A stretch of 64,000 nt of DNA from JAWPMT01 sp965215825 (GTDB lineage Bacteria > Bacteroidota > Bacteroidia > Cytophagales > Cyclobacteriaceae), in contig CBDCEM010000002.1 in assembly GCA_965215825.1 (NCBI GenBank), positions 868,001 through 932,000 on the forward strand, read 5' to 3'. Below the pieces are notes generated by a model that saw nothing but the letters and a program-made list of their open reading frames with translations, ran no database searches and had not been told where the DNA came from. Shown here piece after piece: positions 27,604 to 36,794 of the stretch. Position numbers and translations under genes: made by a program. How positions within the stretch are numbered: position 1 is the stretch's first letter; every line of letters begins with the position of its first letter.

Positions 27604-28296
27604 ATGAAAAGAATCTATTCAATACTCCTTTTGTTTGCTGTGACTTTCGGAGCAAAATCGCAGGATATTGGTGGCATACTGGAAGACCACTATAGGGCCT
27701 ATCAGCAAGAGTTCTGGGACCAGGTGCAGACAGTGAATGTTCGCGGTATCTGGCTCTTGGGTCAGGAAAAGGCCAGTTTCGAATTGTTGGCGAAAAAGCC
27801 TGGGAAAATCATGATCAGGGGCAGGTGGAAAGTAGAATCGTATGCCGAATCTTTTGATGGGTCCAGCGGATGGACTATTGCACCCTGGACGGGTGTAAAA
27901 ACCCCTCAATTGATGTTGGCCAAAGAACAACTATTGTTGCAAGCTGTTTTTGAATTCGGTTCGCCCATACCAAGAGATGCCGTGTTAGAGTACAGAGGTG
28001 AAGGAGATGCGTTTGGAATACCCTGCTACCGACTGGCAACAAAGGTCGACGGTGTAGAATATGAATATTTTGTTGATGAGGAGGACTTTTACCTCCGGCG
28101 AATGGATCGCAGAGAGCTGATAGGAACGCACACTCAGATTTTGACTAAACGTTACGATCAGTATCGTAAATTTGGGGGAGTAGTGATCCCGACATTGGTG
28201 GTGGTCCAGGTCGAGGATTTGGAAAAAGAATATGTTTTTGATGATATAATTGTTGGAAATGGGATTTCCAACCTAACCTTTAGACGACCGGAATGA
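27604..28296 (+). CDS. Secreted LolA-like/outer membrane lipoprotein-sorting-like protein
   Basis: This protein of about 230 residues has a signal peptide (MKRIYSILLLFAVTFGAKSQ). The body has ASFELLAKKPGKIMIRGRW, DGSSGWTIAPWTG and a late YFVDEEDFYLRRMDRREL, a half-barrel pattern seen in LolA-fold periplasmic proteins. No catalytic residues are visible. The ATG at 27604 was chosen for the signal peptide and because a terminator sits just upstream. Its stop overlaps the nitrilase start by ATGA, so the two are coupled. Confidence 0.65.
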   Translation: MKRIYSILLLFAVTFGAKSQDIGGILEDHYRAYQQEFWDQVQTVNVRGIWLLGQEKASFELLAKKPGKIMIRGRWKVESYAESFDGSSGWTIAPWTGVKTPQLMLAKEQLLLQAVFEFGSPIPRDAVLEYRGEGDAFGIPCYRLATKVDGVEYEYFVDEEDFYLRRMDRRELIGTHTQILTKRYDQYRKFGGVVIPTLVVVQVEDLEKEYVFDDIIVGNGISNLTFRRPE

Positions 28297-29228
28297 GTAG
28301 AACCATGAAAGTGGCCATTGTCCAATGGTCCGCGGTACACCTGAATATCTCTGCCAGTGTGGAGAAAGCAATAAAAGGAATTGATGAAGCTGCCGATCAG
28401 GGAGCACAACTGATTGTTTTTGGAGAGACCTGGTTCTCTGGTTATCCGTCCTGGCTGGATCTTAGCCCTGAAGTCGCTTTTTGGGATCACCCGCCCGTAA
28501 AAAAAGCTTTTTCAAAAATGCTGGATAATTGCCTGACTAAAAACGGGGCGGAAATAAGGGCCTTGCAAACCAAAGCCAAGGAACGACAGGTGTCGCTTGT
28601 TTTTGGAGCCAATGAAAGGGACGATGAAAAAGCAAAGGGGACCATTTACAATGCGTTATTCTTTATCAATGAGCAAGGAGAATTGGTCAATCATCACCGA
28701 AAACTCGTGCCAACGTATAGCGAAAAAATGCTCTATGGTGGAGGAGATGGCCATGGACTTGTCAATAGCACCCTAAGTGATGCGAAAGTGACTGGTCTTG
28801 TTTGTTGGGAACATTGGATGCCTCTTTCGCGACAGGCACTACACGACACAGGAGAGGAAATACATATTGCAGTTTGGCCTAAAGTACATGAGATGCATCA
28901 AATAGCCTCACGACAGTATGCTTTTGAAGGCAGGTGCTTTGTCCTGGCAGCGGGTCAGATGTTCCAGGCAAAGGATTTCCCCGAAGGAATCAAATTACCG
29001 GACGGCCTGGATCCGGATACCTGGGTGCTGAATGGCGGAAGTTGCATTATAGGTCCAAATGGTAAATACATTGTTGAACCTCAATGGGATGAAGAAAAGA
29101 TCATTTACGCGGATTTGGACCTGGATCAGGTGAAGGAAGAATCTATGACCCTGGATGTCACCGGCCATTATCAACGTGATGATGTCTTTTCCCTGGCAAT
29201 AAATCGTTCTAGAAAAAGTAATTCCTGA
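28293..29228 (+). CDS. Carbon-nitrogen hydrolase (nitrilase family)
   Basis: This 311-residue cytoplasmic enzyme has the full Glu-Lys-Cys triad: Glu45 in FGETWFSGYP, Lys137 in HHRKLVPTYSEK and Cys171 in GLVCWEHWMP. The motif wording and the CWEHW context are closest to true aliphatic/aryl nitrilases or cyanide-handling relatives rather than to omega-amidases. It should hydrolyse a nitrile or amide to the acid; substrate unknown. It is coupled to the LolA-like gene by a four-base overlap, an unexplained pairing. Confidence 0.9.
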   Translation: MSRTMKVAIVQWSAVHLNISASVEKAIKGIDEAADQGAQLIVFGETWFSGYPSWLDLSPEVAFWDHPPVKKAFSKMLDNCLTKNGAEIRALQTKAKERQVSLVFGANERDDEKAKGTIYNALFFINEQGELVNHHRKLVPTYSEKMLYGGGDGHGLVNSTLSDAKVTGLVCWEHWMPLSRQALHDTGEEIHIAVWPKVHEMHQIASRQYAFEGRCFVLAAGQMFQAKDFPEGIKLPDGLDPDTWVLNGGSCIIGPNGKYIVEPQWDEEKIIYADLDLDQVKEESMTLDVTGHYQRDDVFSLAINRSRKSNS

Positions 29229-29314
29229 GACAAACATTTAGAGGAATACTGAATTTTAGAACCTAAATTGGTTCTATAGGATTAATTGTAATACAAGAAA
29301 TAAATCAAATACAG

Positions 29315-29596
29315 ATGAAAGCATATTGGAATGGACAGCTGCTTGCGGAAAGCGATGATACAATCGTTGTAGAAAACAATCATTACTTCCCGGGAGATTC
29401 AATCAACAAAGAATTTTTCAAGAGTAGTGAAACACATACCATTTGCCCATGGAAAGGAGAGGCAGCCTACTATACATTGGAGGTTGATGGGAGCGAGAAC
29501 AAAGACGCAGCCTGGTACTATCCTACACCAAGCGAATTGGCCAAGAAGATCAAAGATTACGTTGCTTTTTGGAAAGGTGTTGAAATCACCGACTAG
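29315..29596 (+). CDS. DUF427 domain-containing protein
   Basis: This 93-residue protein matches DUF427: MKAYWNGQLLAESDDT, HYFPGDSI, TICPWKGEAAYYTLEVDG, AAWYYPTPSELAKKIKDYVAFW. Members are small beta-rich proteins of unknown function. It lies about 85 bases after the nitrilase and may share its transcript. Confidence 0.92.
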   Translation: MKAYWNGQLLAESDDTIVVENNHYFPGDSINKEFFKSSETHTICPWKGEAAYYTLEVDGSENKDAAWYYPTPSELAKKIKDYVAFWKGVEITD

Positions 29597-29701
29597 AAAC
29601 TAGTAATTAGCGAAAAGCCAATAGTGTAGTACTAAAACTATTTGCTCTTCACGAAGATGATTCCCTGAGGCTTTTCACCTTTTCAGAAGCCTTAAAATGC
29701 A

Positions 29702-29740
29702 AAGTCCTGTACAAATGGATGAACCATCTGCACAGGACTT
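29702..29740. repeat. 39-base imperfect palindrome
   Basis: AAGTCCTGT (29702-29710) is the exact inverse of ACAGGACTT (29732-29740). The inner arms ACAAATGG and CCATCTGC continue the pairing with two mismatches around a five-base loop. It lies between convergent genes and has no long T run, so a terminator role is unsure. Confidence 0.6.
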
Positions 29741-29766
29741 GAATACTAAAACTTCTTAATCAAGGA

Positions 29767-29811
29767 AGCGAAAATGGAACAATATAGTACTCAAACTATT
29801 TCCTTTTCGCT
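29767..29811. terminator. Candidate bidirectional terminator between convergent genes
   Basis: AGCGAAAA at 29767-29774 pairs with TTTTCGCT at 29804-29811, and GGAA/TTCC continues the stem. The A-rich and T-rich arms would serve both the DUF427 side and the LiaF-like gene, whose stop is 17 bases away. Confidence 0.5.
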
Positions 29812-29827
29812 AACTCTTCTTCCCTAT

Positions 29828-30499
29828 TTATCGGTTCTTCAACTCTCCGGCCCCAAACATGGTGAAGCCTTTGATGATGAGAGAAGGGCTGTCTTCATTA
29901 ACGTCAGGAGATCTTCGTTCGTCGCTGAAGCCTCCGAAAATAGAGACGGCCTCAATTTTGACTTTCCAGTCCTCTCGTACAAGTAGGTCGCAGCCGCCAA
30001 ACATTGTGAACACTTCGATTTCAGCAGGGCCGCCATTTCGCGGAAAAGAATCCCGCAAATCGATGGTTGATCCTCCGAAAATATTGATGACACGGCCGCC
30101 TTCCAGCTCCTGGCTGGTAAATTGCTTATCACCACCTCCAAAAATGTTCACATCATCAAAAAAATGTTCGCTCGTATCACCACTCCCTCCTTCGGACTGG
30201 GCTCTTTTGTGCCGGAAAATAAATGCGATACCAACGAAAATGATGATTACTGGCCAGAAATCTCGAAGATCGTAAGGCCCAAATTCTTCCATTAGAAAGA
30301 AAGTTCCCACAGAGACCAATATGATCGCAGGTGTCCTTTTTCCATTTAGGAAGTTAAACACGCCAATGGCGATCAATAGCATCTGCCAAGATTTTAAAAA
30401 ATAAAGTTCATAAGGGATCAAGCGCAAGTTGAAAAGCAATAGCACCACGCCAATTACGACTATAAATATCCCTGCAAGTGCTCTGCGAGAAGTTTCCAT
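29828..30499 (-). CDS. LiaF-like membrane protein
   Basis: This 223-residue protein has four hydrophobic segments in the first 95 residues (GIFIVVIGVVLLLFNL, LLIAIGVFNFL, IILVSVGTFFL, FWPVIIIFVGIAFIF). The soluble C-terminal half has repeating INIFGGS, FTMFGGCD, VSIFGGFSD and FTMFGAGEL strands. This is the toast-rack/LiaF-like pattern of envelope-stress proteins. It follows the outer-membrane barrel gene by 12 bases on the same strand. Role in envelope stress is inferred from family. Confidence 0.8.
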   Translation of the reverse strand: METSRRALAGIFIVVIGVVLLLFNLRLIPYELYFLKSWQMLLIAIGVFNFLNGKRTPAIILVSVGTFFLMEEFGPYDLRDFWPVIIIFVGIAFIFRHKRAQSEGGSGDTSEHFFDDVNIFGGGDKQFTSQELEGGRVINIFGGSTIDLRDSFPRNGGPAEIEVFTMFGGCDLLVREDWKVKIEAVSIFGGFSDERRSPDVNEDSPSLIIKGFTMFGAGELKNR

Positions 30500-30511
30500 A
30501 ATTTCTAATAG

Positions 30512-31093
30512 TTAATAAAACCAACCAAAGAGGAAGGAGATACTGGCTGCCGGACTGCTGACGTCATTTTGTTTAAAATGAAAATCGTCCACTCCGAGCA
30601 CTTGTTGGTACCCCACCCCCACATTCAATTTGAACCAGTGGGTCATGTTAAACTCGACTTCAGCTTGCGGAAAAATGACAAATATTTGATCGTCCGTATT
30701 GGTGACCATGTCATCTTTTGCTCTGTAGTCGATACTTCCCCAGCCCAATTTAGAACTAATTCCAAAATGAGCCACCTTACTGGGTTTAATATTGTACCCT
30801 AACAGGAAGCCACCATGACTGATGTCCACATCGTATTCGTTGCCATCGACTGTAACAGACTGGTCTCCACTGAGTCCTAATCCATATCCACCGAAGTAAA
30901 AAGTGTTGTCAAGCAACACCGCTCCGCCACCCCCTGTGTAGGGCATGACTTGACCATCTACTGAGGCCAGCGAAATAAACACACCACCAAACCCGGAAAT
31001 GCTTTCATAATCGTTTCCGATTAGCACATCCGGTCGCTGACCAAACGCGGTAGTGAGTGTCGCAAAACTTAAAATGAATAAAAATTTCTTCAT
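30512..31093 (-). CDS. Outer membrane beta-barrel protein, small
   Basis: This 193-residue protein has a signal peptide ending TTAFGQ. Alternating aromatic/glycine strands (FYFGGYGLGLSG, FLLGYNIKP, FGISSKLGWGSIDY, LNVGVGYQQVLG) end in ISFLFGWFY, an outer-membrane insertion-type aromatic C-terminus. About eight strands could form a small barrel. Ligand unknown. It is the first gene of a two-gene operon with the LiaF-like protein. Confidence 0.75.
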   Translation of the reverse strand: MKKFLFILSFATLTTAFGQRPDVLIGNDYESISGFGGVFISLASVDGQVMPYTGGGGAVLLDNTFYFGGYGLGLSGDQSVTVDGNEYDVDISHGGFLLGYNIKPSKVAHFGISSKLGWGSIDYRAKDDMVTNTDDQIFVIFPQAEVEFNMTHWFKLNVGVGYQQVLGVDDFHFKQNDVSSPAASISFLFGWFY

Positions 31094-31322
31094 CCTTTTT
31101 AATAATTAAAGTTTAAGAGACGTTTCAAATTAAGATAAGGACAGTGGACTATGAAGAAGGCTTCCGCAGGATTGTCGAATTGGGTGGACGAATTGTTGAA
31201 AAAGGGAACTCAACTAACTGTAAATGTGACAGATTAAGATTTGATATAAGACAAAATGGCTCCCCCAGGACTTTTAAACGTCACTGGTACGTGAATTGTT
31301 AAAATAGAATTGAACAACGCTA

Positions 31323-31718
31323 ATGGTAGGTAGAGAGATGAGAGTAGATAAGAATTTAACACATAGTTTGGCCCAGTCGGCCGCCGTGATGAGTGTCATC
31401 AACGGGGGGATTACCATGCCCGTAATGTCTTTAGAAAAGGCGACAAACAAATATATCTTCAACATTCAGTTGGCAGGAGTTGACCCGGATGACTTCAGTG
31501 TTGAGATTGACAGCCCTAACCTTTTTGTGTATCATCAAATGCGCTTTGATGAAGAAATGGAAGTGCCATACATGTTACAACGGCTTGTGATTCCCGCCAA
31601 TGTGAATTTCGAAAAAATACGAGCTGAGTTCGACGAAAAGACGCTCAGAGTGGTGATGCCCTTCAATGAATTGGCAGATGGATACCACCGCGATGTGGAC
31701 ATTGTCAGAAAATATTGA
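31323..31718 (+). CDS. Hsp20/alpha-crystallin small heat-shock protein
   Basis: This 131-residue protein has an alpha-crystallin domain over about residues 35-125: KYIFNIQLAGVDPDDFSVEI, LFVYHQMR and IRAEFDEKTLRVVMP. It binds unfolding proteins in the cytoplasm. A likely start is the ATG at 31323; an ATG at 31338 preceded by GGTAGAGAG would shorten it by five residues. The usual C-terminal I-x-I/V motif is weak (VDIVRKY), which may affect oligomer form. Confidence 0.85.
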   Translation: MVGREMRVDKNLTHSLAQSAAVMSVINGGITMPVMSLEKATNKYIFNIQLAGVDPDDFSVEIDSPNLFVYHQMRFDEEMEVPYMLQRLVIPANVNFEKIRAEFDEKTLRVVMPFNELADGYHRDVDIVRKY

Positions 31719-31871
31719 GAATACAACGCTCAAAACGGCCTGCTTAGAAAGATCTGAGATAGATGAAAAACCAGGTTAATCCCGGGCAAGAATTTCGCAC
31801 TTTGTGTTGAAAAACCGAGTGGCTCCGGTTTTGCTTCATAATTCCCTAATTTTCCAGGATCTTCATTTGAC

Positions 31872-32723
31872 TTGAGATTCCTGCAGCGCCCATATCCGAT
31901 TGAGTACAATTTCAACGCTAGTCTAAAAATCGTTGGGCTGGTTACAGTTTTCCCGCCCCTTTTTATTCTGTTGGTCAAGCCACTGGCTATCATGGAAGGC
32001 TTTGATCCGACTCACAGTTTAGCGTGGGTATTGATATGGGGGTTTGGCCTTGTCACTGGAGTCATGACGTTGATATTTGGCTTGCTTTTGCCCAAATATT
32101 TTCCGGCGGCCTTTGAAAAGATGACCATTCTCCAGGCCGCATTGTATTATCTGCTGTTCTTTATTCTGTTGGCCTCGGCAAATTATTTCTATAAGTCCTA
32201 TTTCGAAGGACTGTCAGGGTTTTCATGGAGCGAATACCTGGACGTGTTGAAATACACGTTTTTGATCGGGTTTTTCCCTTTGACTTTTGAACTTATCTGG
32301 GGTCAACAGCGGCGAGTAAAGCAAAACCTCAAGATTGCCATGGAGATCAATAAGCAAGTGATTCTTTCCAGGTCGGATAAAATCGTATTGCGATCGGAGA
32401 ATAATCATGATGTCCTGAAAATTGAACCTCATCAATTTCTATTTGCAGAAAACGCTGATAACTATGTATGGATCAATTTTAAGAATCTGGACAAAATTGA
32501 AAGGACCTTGATTCGTAAATCCCTTAAAAGCATCGAAGAAGAACTGAAGAACTTTTCAGCTTTGGTCCGAACACATCGATCATATATTGTAAATCTTGAT
32601 TGTGTGGTTAAGGCCGAAGGTAACAGCAGAGGATTATCCTTACTGATGAAAGACATGGACCAACCCTTACCAGTAAGTCGCAGGTATATTCCAGCGGTGA
32701 GACAATACATGGGAAATCGGTAA
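31872..32723 (+). CDS. Membrane-anchored LytTR transcription factor
   Basis: This 283-residue protein has four hydrophobic segments in the first 165 residues and a C-terminal LytTR DNA-binding domain (about 185-280: FLFAENADNYVWINF, RTLIRKSLKSIEEEL, LVRTHRSYIVNLDCV, PLPVSRRYIPAVRQYM). There is no receiver domain, so it probably senses through its membrane part and binds DNA directly. The start is TTG at 31872: the frame is closed by TAA at 31839 and no ATG occurs before the first membrane segment. It lies upstream of the CocE-like gene on the same strand and may control it (inference). Confidence 0.85.
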   Translation: MRFLQRPYPIEYNFNASLKIVGLVTVFPPLFILLVKPLAIMEGFDPTHSLAWVLIWGFGLVTGVMTLIFGLLLPKYFPAAFEKMTILQAALYYLLFFILLASANYFYKSYFEGLSGFSWSEYLDVLKYTFLIGFFPLTFELIWGQQRRVKQNLKIAMEINKQVILSRSDKIVLRSENNHDVLKIEPHQFLFAENADNYVWINFKNLDKIERTLIRKSLKSIEEELKNFSALVRTHRSYIVNLDCVVKAEGNSRGLSLLMKDMDQPLPVSRRYIPAVRQYMGNR

Positions 32724-32846
32724 CGCTTTCCCAATCATACCAAATCAACGCCTGTTCGTACCACGGCTCAATTATTTCGTCTTTCAAACCACCCACGAGT
32801 GTAAGCTTGCTAAAGAAGTTTTTAACCAATCTTAAGCAAAAGCTCA

Positions 32847-34463
32847 ATGAAAAAGTGGAGTTTGATTTTGTTTCTTGTCGCAATTCAGGTTGTCGTATGC
32901 GGCCAGGAGAAGGAGACAGTGGCAATCCGGGTGGCATCAGAAATCGCATTAAGCGCTGATCTATACAAACCAGATCAGAAAGAGGCGGGGCCGGTTATTC
33001 TCATCCGAACACCATACCAAAAGGAAGGAATGGAGATCATTGGGCAGCACTTTGCTTCAAGAGGTTATTTTGTACTTATTCAGGACGTCCGCGGGAAATA
33101 TAGTTCCCAGGGAACCTTTGTACCATTTCTTCGGGAAAAACAGGATGGAGAAGCAACCTTAAAGTGGGTTGCAGATCAGGCCTGGTGTAATGGGAATATT
33201 GGTCTCTGGGGTTCCTCGTACCTGGGATACAGTGCTTTGACACTGAGCGCTTCAGACTTTCCGCAACTTAAAAGCATCTTTCATATCTCTGGTTGGTTGG
33301 ACGGAAGCAATGTGAACACTCCGGGAGGCGCATTCCATCAAGGCCTAATCATTCCATGGCTCCTATTTGAAGGTCAACGCTCAAGACACAATGTTTCAAA
33401 GATGGACTTGGACGAACTCTTTTCTTACGTTCCAACGGAAGCCATTATTCCAAGCATGTACTTCCCACTTGAAAATGGTGACTCCATTCACTTGAGTGAG
33501 GTGAGTTTAACCTATGAAGACTTTCCGTTTGAGCGATCTGAGGTTCCGATTTTTCACCTGACTGGATGGTACGATTTTGTGCTGCCGGGTGTGTTGGACA
33601 TTCATGAAAACCTGGTAAATACGGCCAGGGGTCCCCAATTCCTAAAAATTGGCCCCTGGTATCATAATCAGTCCTATGGTGGAGCACCGAATGTTGGAGA
33701 ATACGAGCTTGCGGAAAATGCTTTTACAGATTTAAATCACCTCATGGAGATGTCCGTGGACTGGTTTGATCAAATCCTGGAAGGTAAAACTCCTGAGATT
33801 CCACCCGTTCAATTCTACGTAATGTTTGAAAATCAGTGGCACACTGCAGAAACATGGCCACCAAAAGGAGCTACCTCAGATGCTTTCTTCCTAGGGGCAG
33901 GCGAGCTCCTGCAGGTTCCTGGAAAAAGTGGAAAACTAACGTACATCTATGACCCCAATGACCCTGTACCCACCTGGGGGGGAGCGAATTTCCACTTTTT
34001 CATGGATGAAATGGGCGTAAAGGAGCAGTCCAAAATTGAAGCCAGGGCCGATGTACTCACTTTCACAACACAGGCTTTTACTGAGAAAACACGCATTGTT
34101 GGTAAAGTCCAAATAGAACTATATGTCGAGACAGAAGGTTTGGGAACGGACTTTACCGGGAAACTGACCCTGGTCGATAAAGAAGGCCGCTCTTTCAATT
34201 TGTCAGATGGGATCTTGAGGGTTTCGGACACCCAGACTAAGGGGATACAGAAAATTGTTATTGAACTTCCGGATGTCGCCTTTCAAATAAAGCCGGGCGA
34301 GCAACTTAGACTGCAAGTCAGCAGTAGCAACTTTCCAAAATACAATCGCAATCCCAACACAGGAGTACACCCCCTGGAGGCCAGGAAATTTAGAGTAGTC
34401 AATCAAACTATACATTATGGAAAAGAATATCCTTCGAAGATTACTTTCTCAATACTCGAATAA
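32847..34463 (+). CDS. Secreted CocE/NonD (S15-like) hydrolase
   Basis: This 538-residue protein has a signal peptide (ends VVVCGQ). The alpha/beta-hydrolase domain has ILIRTPYQKEG and QDVRGKYSSQGTF, the nucleophile in GLWGSSYLGYSAL, an acid in HLTGWYDFVLPG, and a His in GPWYHNQSY. The C-terminal jelly-roll has LYVETEGLGTDFTGKLTLVD. It is close to X-Pro dipeptidyl peptidase/cocaine esterase relatives, so it may cleave acyl esters, amides or proline peptides outside the cytoplasm. The last 47 bases overlap the TPR gene. Confidence 0.9.
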   Translation: MKKWSLILFLVAIQVVVCGQEKETVAIRVASEIALSADLYKPDQKEAGPVILIRTPYQKEGMEIIGQHFASRGYFVLIQDVRGKYSSQGTFVPFLREKQDGEATLKWVADQAWCNGNIGLWGSSYLGYSALTLSASDFPQLKSIFHISGWLDGSNVNTPGGAFHQGLIIPWLLFEGQRSRHNVSKMDLDELFSYVPTEAIIPSMYFPLENGDSIHLSEVSLTYEDFPFERSEVPIFHLTGWYDFVLPGVLDIHENLVNTARGPQFLKIGPWYHNQSYGGAPNVGEYELAENAFTDLNHLMEMSVDWFDQILEGKTPEIPPVQFYVMFENQWHTAETWPPKGATSDAFFLGAGELLQVPGKSGKLTYIYDPNDPVPTWGGANFHFFMDEMGVKEQSKIEARADVLTFTTQAFTEKTRIVGKVQIELYVETEGLGTDFTGKLTLVDKEGRSFNLSDGILRVSDTQTKGIQKIVIELPDVAFQIKPGEQLRLQVSSSNFPKYNRNPNTGVHPLEARKFRVVNQTIHYGKEYPSKITFSILE

Positions 34464-35331
34464 GTTCCGACCTTTTTTCCTGGGTTCTTGTCTATTGCTG
34501 TTATTTCAGGCGTCAGCGCAGGAAAACCTATTATTTGAAAAAGGAATGTCTCTTTTTAATGAACAGCGATTCAAGGAAGCCATTTCATTTTTCGAAAAGG
34601 CAGCGGAAGCAGAGGATTCTATCGCAGAGCATCACTATTGGGTAGGGGCATCCTGCATCGAGGCGCTACAAACGGCCAATTTGTTTCAAAAAGCTACGCT
34701 TTCCTATCAAGCCCGATCCAGTTTGTTGAAAGCACTGGAGTTGGATTCAACACATGTGTTAGCCCGTGTCCGCCTGGCCAATTACTATATCCAGGCACCT
34801 GCCATTGCAGGGGGAAGCTACACGAAGGCCATGGAACAGGCGGAAGCTCTGGAACCCTACAATGCCATCAAGTCTGCTGAATTGAAAGCGACGATCCATT
34901 TTGAAAAAGAGGAGTATGATCTCGCGGAAGAGGTTTTCCTGTCACTATTGGAAGAAGAATCATACAGCTACAAGGTTTATTATCGTCTTTCTGCGATAAG
35001 CTTACAGCGAAATGACTTTGAGCGAGGCCTGGAGTTTTGCCAACTATCCATTGATCAATTTCCTGAGTATTTGATGGGTTATTATCAATTCGGAAAGATT
35101 TCAGCCCTGGGTAATGTCGAACTTGAACAGGGATTACAACATTTGGAATATTATGTAAATCAGGAAATCCCATCGAACCTACCGAAGAAACACTGGGCTT
35201 ATTTGAGGGTTGGTCAGATCCGACAGCACCAGGGGGAACAGCAAAAGGCTCGAATGGCTTATGAAAAGTCCCTGGCGCTGGAAAGTGGATTCCGGGAAGC
35301 AAGCAAGGCACTAAATGAACTTCAAGATTGA
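34417..35331 (+). CDS. Secreted TPR-repeat protein
   Basis: This 304-residue protein has a signal sequence after a basic N-terminus (FLGSCLLLLFQASAQ). Several tetratricopeptide repeats follow: LFEKGMSLFNEQRFKEAISF, AEEVFLSLLEEESYSYKVYY, VGQIRQHQGEQQKARMAYEK. It is probably a periplasmic scaffold. Its start overlaps the CocE-like gene by 47 bases in another frame, which implies coupling; the only ATG before the signal sequence is at 34417. Confidence 0.8.
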   Translation: MEKNILRRLLSQYSNKFRPFFLGSCLLLLFQASAQENLLFEKGMSLFNEQRFKEAISFFEKAAEAEDSIAEHHYWVGASCIEALQTANLFQKATLSYQARSSLLKALELDSTHVLARVRLANYYIQAPAIAGGSYTKAMEQAEALEPYNAIKSAELKATIHFEKEEYDLAEEVFLSLLEEESYSYKVYYRLSAISLQRNDFERGLEFCQLSIDQFPEYLMGYYQFGKISALGNVELEQGLQHLEYYVNQEIPSNLPKKHWAYLRVGQIRQHQGEQQKARMAYEKSLALESGFREASKALNELQD

Positions 35332-35549
35332 CGGGTTTTAGAAAAGAACCGTAATCTGGCATCCTAAAGCTGTGTATTATCTTAAGAGTTATGTGTTCTT
35401 TTATCAGCCAGAGCAATCTCTTCGCGGATTATAGTAATCCATTGGGAAGGTATTGACGCAAAACTTGACATCTCGTCTTTTCGGCAAAATGAATTGCAAA
35501 ACACCCCGGAATGCCATAGCATTGGCCACCGTATCATACACGAAGTTGC

Positions 35550-36644
35550 TTGGCTATTCTCAACATCCTACCACTGTTCGGCGGAATCCTTGCCCTTTTG
35601 CTAGGCATACTGGTTATCCTGAATAAAAACCAAAACAGGAAAGCCCGATGGGTATTGGGCGTCATTGCTTTTCTGAATGCGCACAGCCTTTTTGAATCAT
35701 ATCTCTTTTACAATGACCTGACCTGGCCAGGTCTGGGTTCATCTTACCTGCACTATCATTTAACGGGGCTGTTATTCCTGACGTACAGTCATTTTCTATT
35801 CAAAATAGCGATTAACTTGAAATTATGGCTTGGTTTTGCCATTGGGTTTACGGTGGTTCGACTGATTCTACTAACTCCACTAGAGGAAGGTATCCTGGAA
35901 ACAGCAACCTCTTTTACCCCTGCGGTGATTGGATTGACCGTAGATAATTTGCTGTCGGTCCTGCTGAACATCGGGTTGCTGATATTGGCCTTTTCTGAAG
36001 TGAGTAAGATTCAGTTCATGGTCAACCCTGGCCCTCAGGAACAAGCAAACTATTCCTGGTTGAGGAGCCTGCTATTCATTTCAATCGTACTTTTTTCAGC
36101 GATTTTCTTGCTCAATGTCGCTTCCGTCTTTGATGAAGATTGGTTGATTTACTTCAAATTGGAGTCAGTGATCAATAGTATATTTTCACTAGCCCTGATT
36201 TTTGTAAGCCTCCGAATTCCGGTTTTTTCCATTCATGGGGATTATCAAGATCTTGATGCTGCCAGCAAAAAGAAGTATTTGAATTCTTCGCTTACTAAAA
36301 ATGAATCCAGTCAGCTTTGGGAAGAAATCAATCAACTCATGGAGAATGAAAAGCCATTCTTAAATCCGGGTTATCGCCTAAATGATATGGCCAGTGAAAC
36401 AGGGAGATCCATACACCACATATCGCAAACCATCAACGAACAGAAAGGAACAAGTTTTTCGGAATTTGTAAATCAATACCGTGTGAGAGAAGCCAAAGGG
36501 TTGCTGGATGCTGGCAGAGCCAGGGAGGTTACCGTATTGGCCGTTGCTTTAGAGGCAGGGTTTAATAGTAAGACGGCCTTTTACAACGCATTTAAGAAAA
36601 TGACCGGAAAGTCGCCCACGGTTTATTTGAAGGAAAGGGAATAA
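35550..36644 (+). CDS. Membrane-bound AraC-family regulator
   Basis: This 364-residue protein has about seven hydrophobic segments in the first 220 residues, then a cytoplasmic AraC helix-turn-helix domain (about 270-362: GYRLNDMASETGRSIHHISQTINE, FVNQYRVREAKGLL, ALEAGFNSKTAFYNAFKKMTGKSPTVYL). It should bind DNA in answer to a membrane signal. It starts with TTG at 35550 with no earlier ATG in frame. It precedes the sterol-desaturase-like gene by about 150 bases that hold an inverted repeat and could regulate it (inference). Confidence 0.88.
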   Translation: MAILNILPLFGGILALLLGILVILNKNQNRKARWVLGVIAFLNAHSLFESYLFYNDLTWPGLGSSYLHYHLTGLLFLTYSHFLFKIAINLKLWLGFAIGFTVVRLILLTPLEEGILETATSFTPAVIGLTVDNLLSVLLNIGLLILAFSEVSKIQFMVNPGPQEQANYSWLRSLLFISIVLFSAIFLLNVASVFDEDWLIYFKLESVINSIFSLALIFVSLRIPVFSIHGDYQDLDAASKKKYLNSSLTKNESSQLWEEINQLMENEKPFLNPGYRLNDMASETGRSIHHISQTINEQKGTSFSEFVNQYRVREAKGLLDAGRAREVTVLAVALEAGFNSKTAFYNAFKKMTGKSPTVYLKERE

Positions 36645-36659
36645 TTTCGAAAATGTATA

Positions 36660-36715
36660 ATTCGGGATTTATTCCATGTTCCCGATAAACAAGGACAACT
36701 ATCTGTGTCCCGAAT
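36660..36715. repeat. Inverted repeat with two alternative 3' arms
   Basis: ATTCGGGA (36660-36667) is the exact inverse of TCCCGAAT (36708-36715) and can also pair with TTCCCGAT (36679-36686). It lies between the AraC-type gene and the hydroxylase. It could be a terminator, a regulator site or an attenuator. No T run follows the second arm. Confidence 0.45.
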
Positions 36716-36794
36716 CATAGGGAAAGACGCATCCGGACAACCTACGCCCAAGTTTTGCCGAAGAATTAGAGGAATCAAATTTCGGTAAATCACA

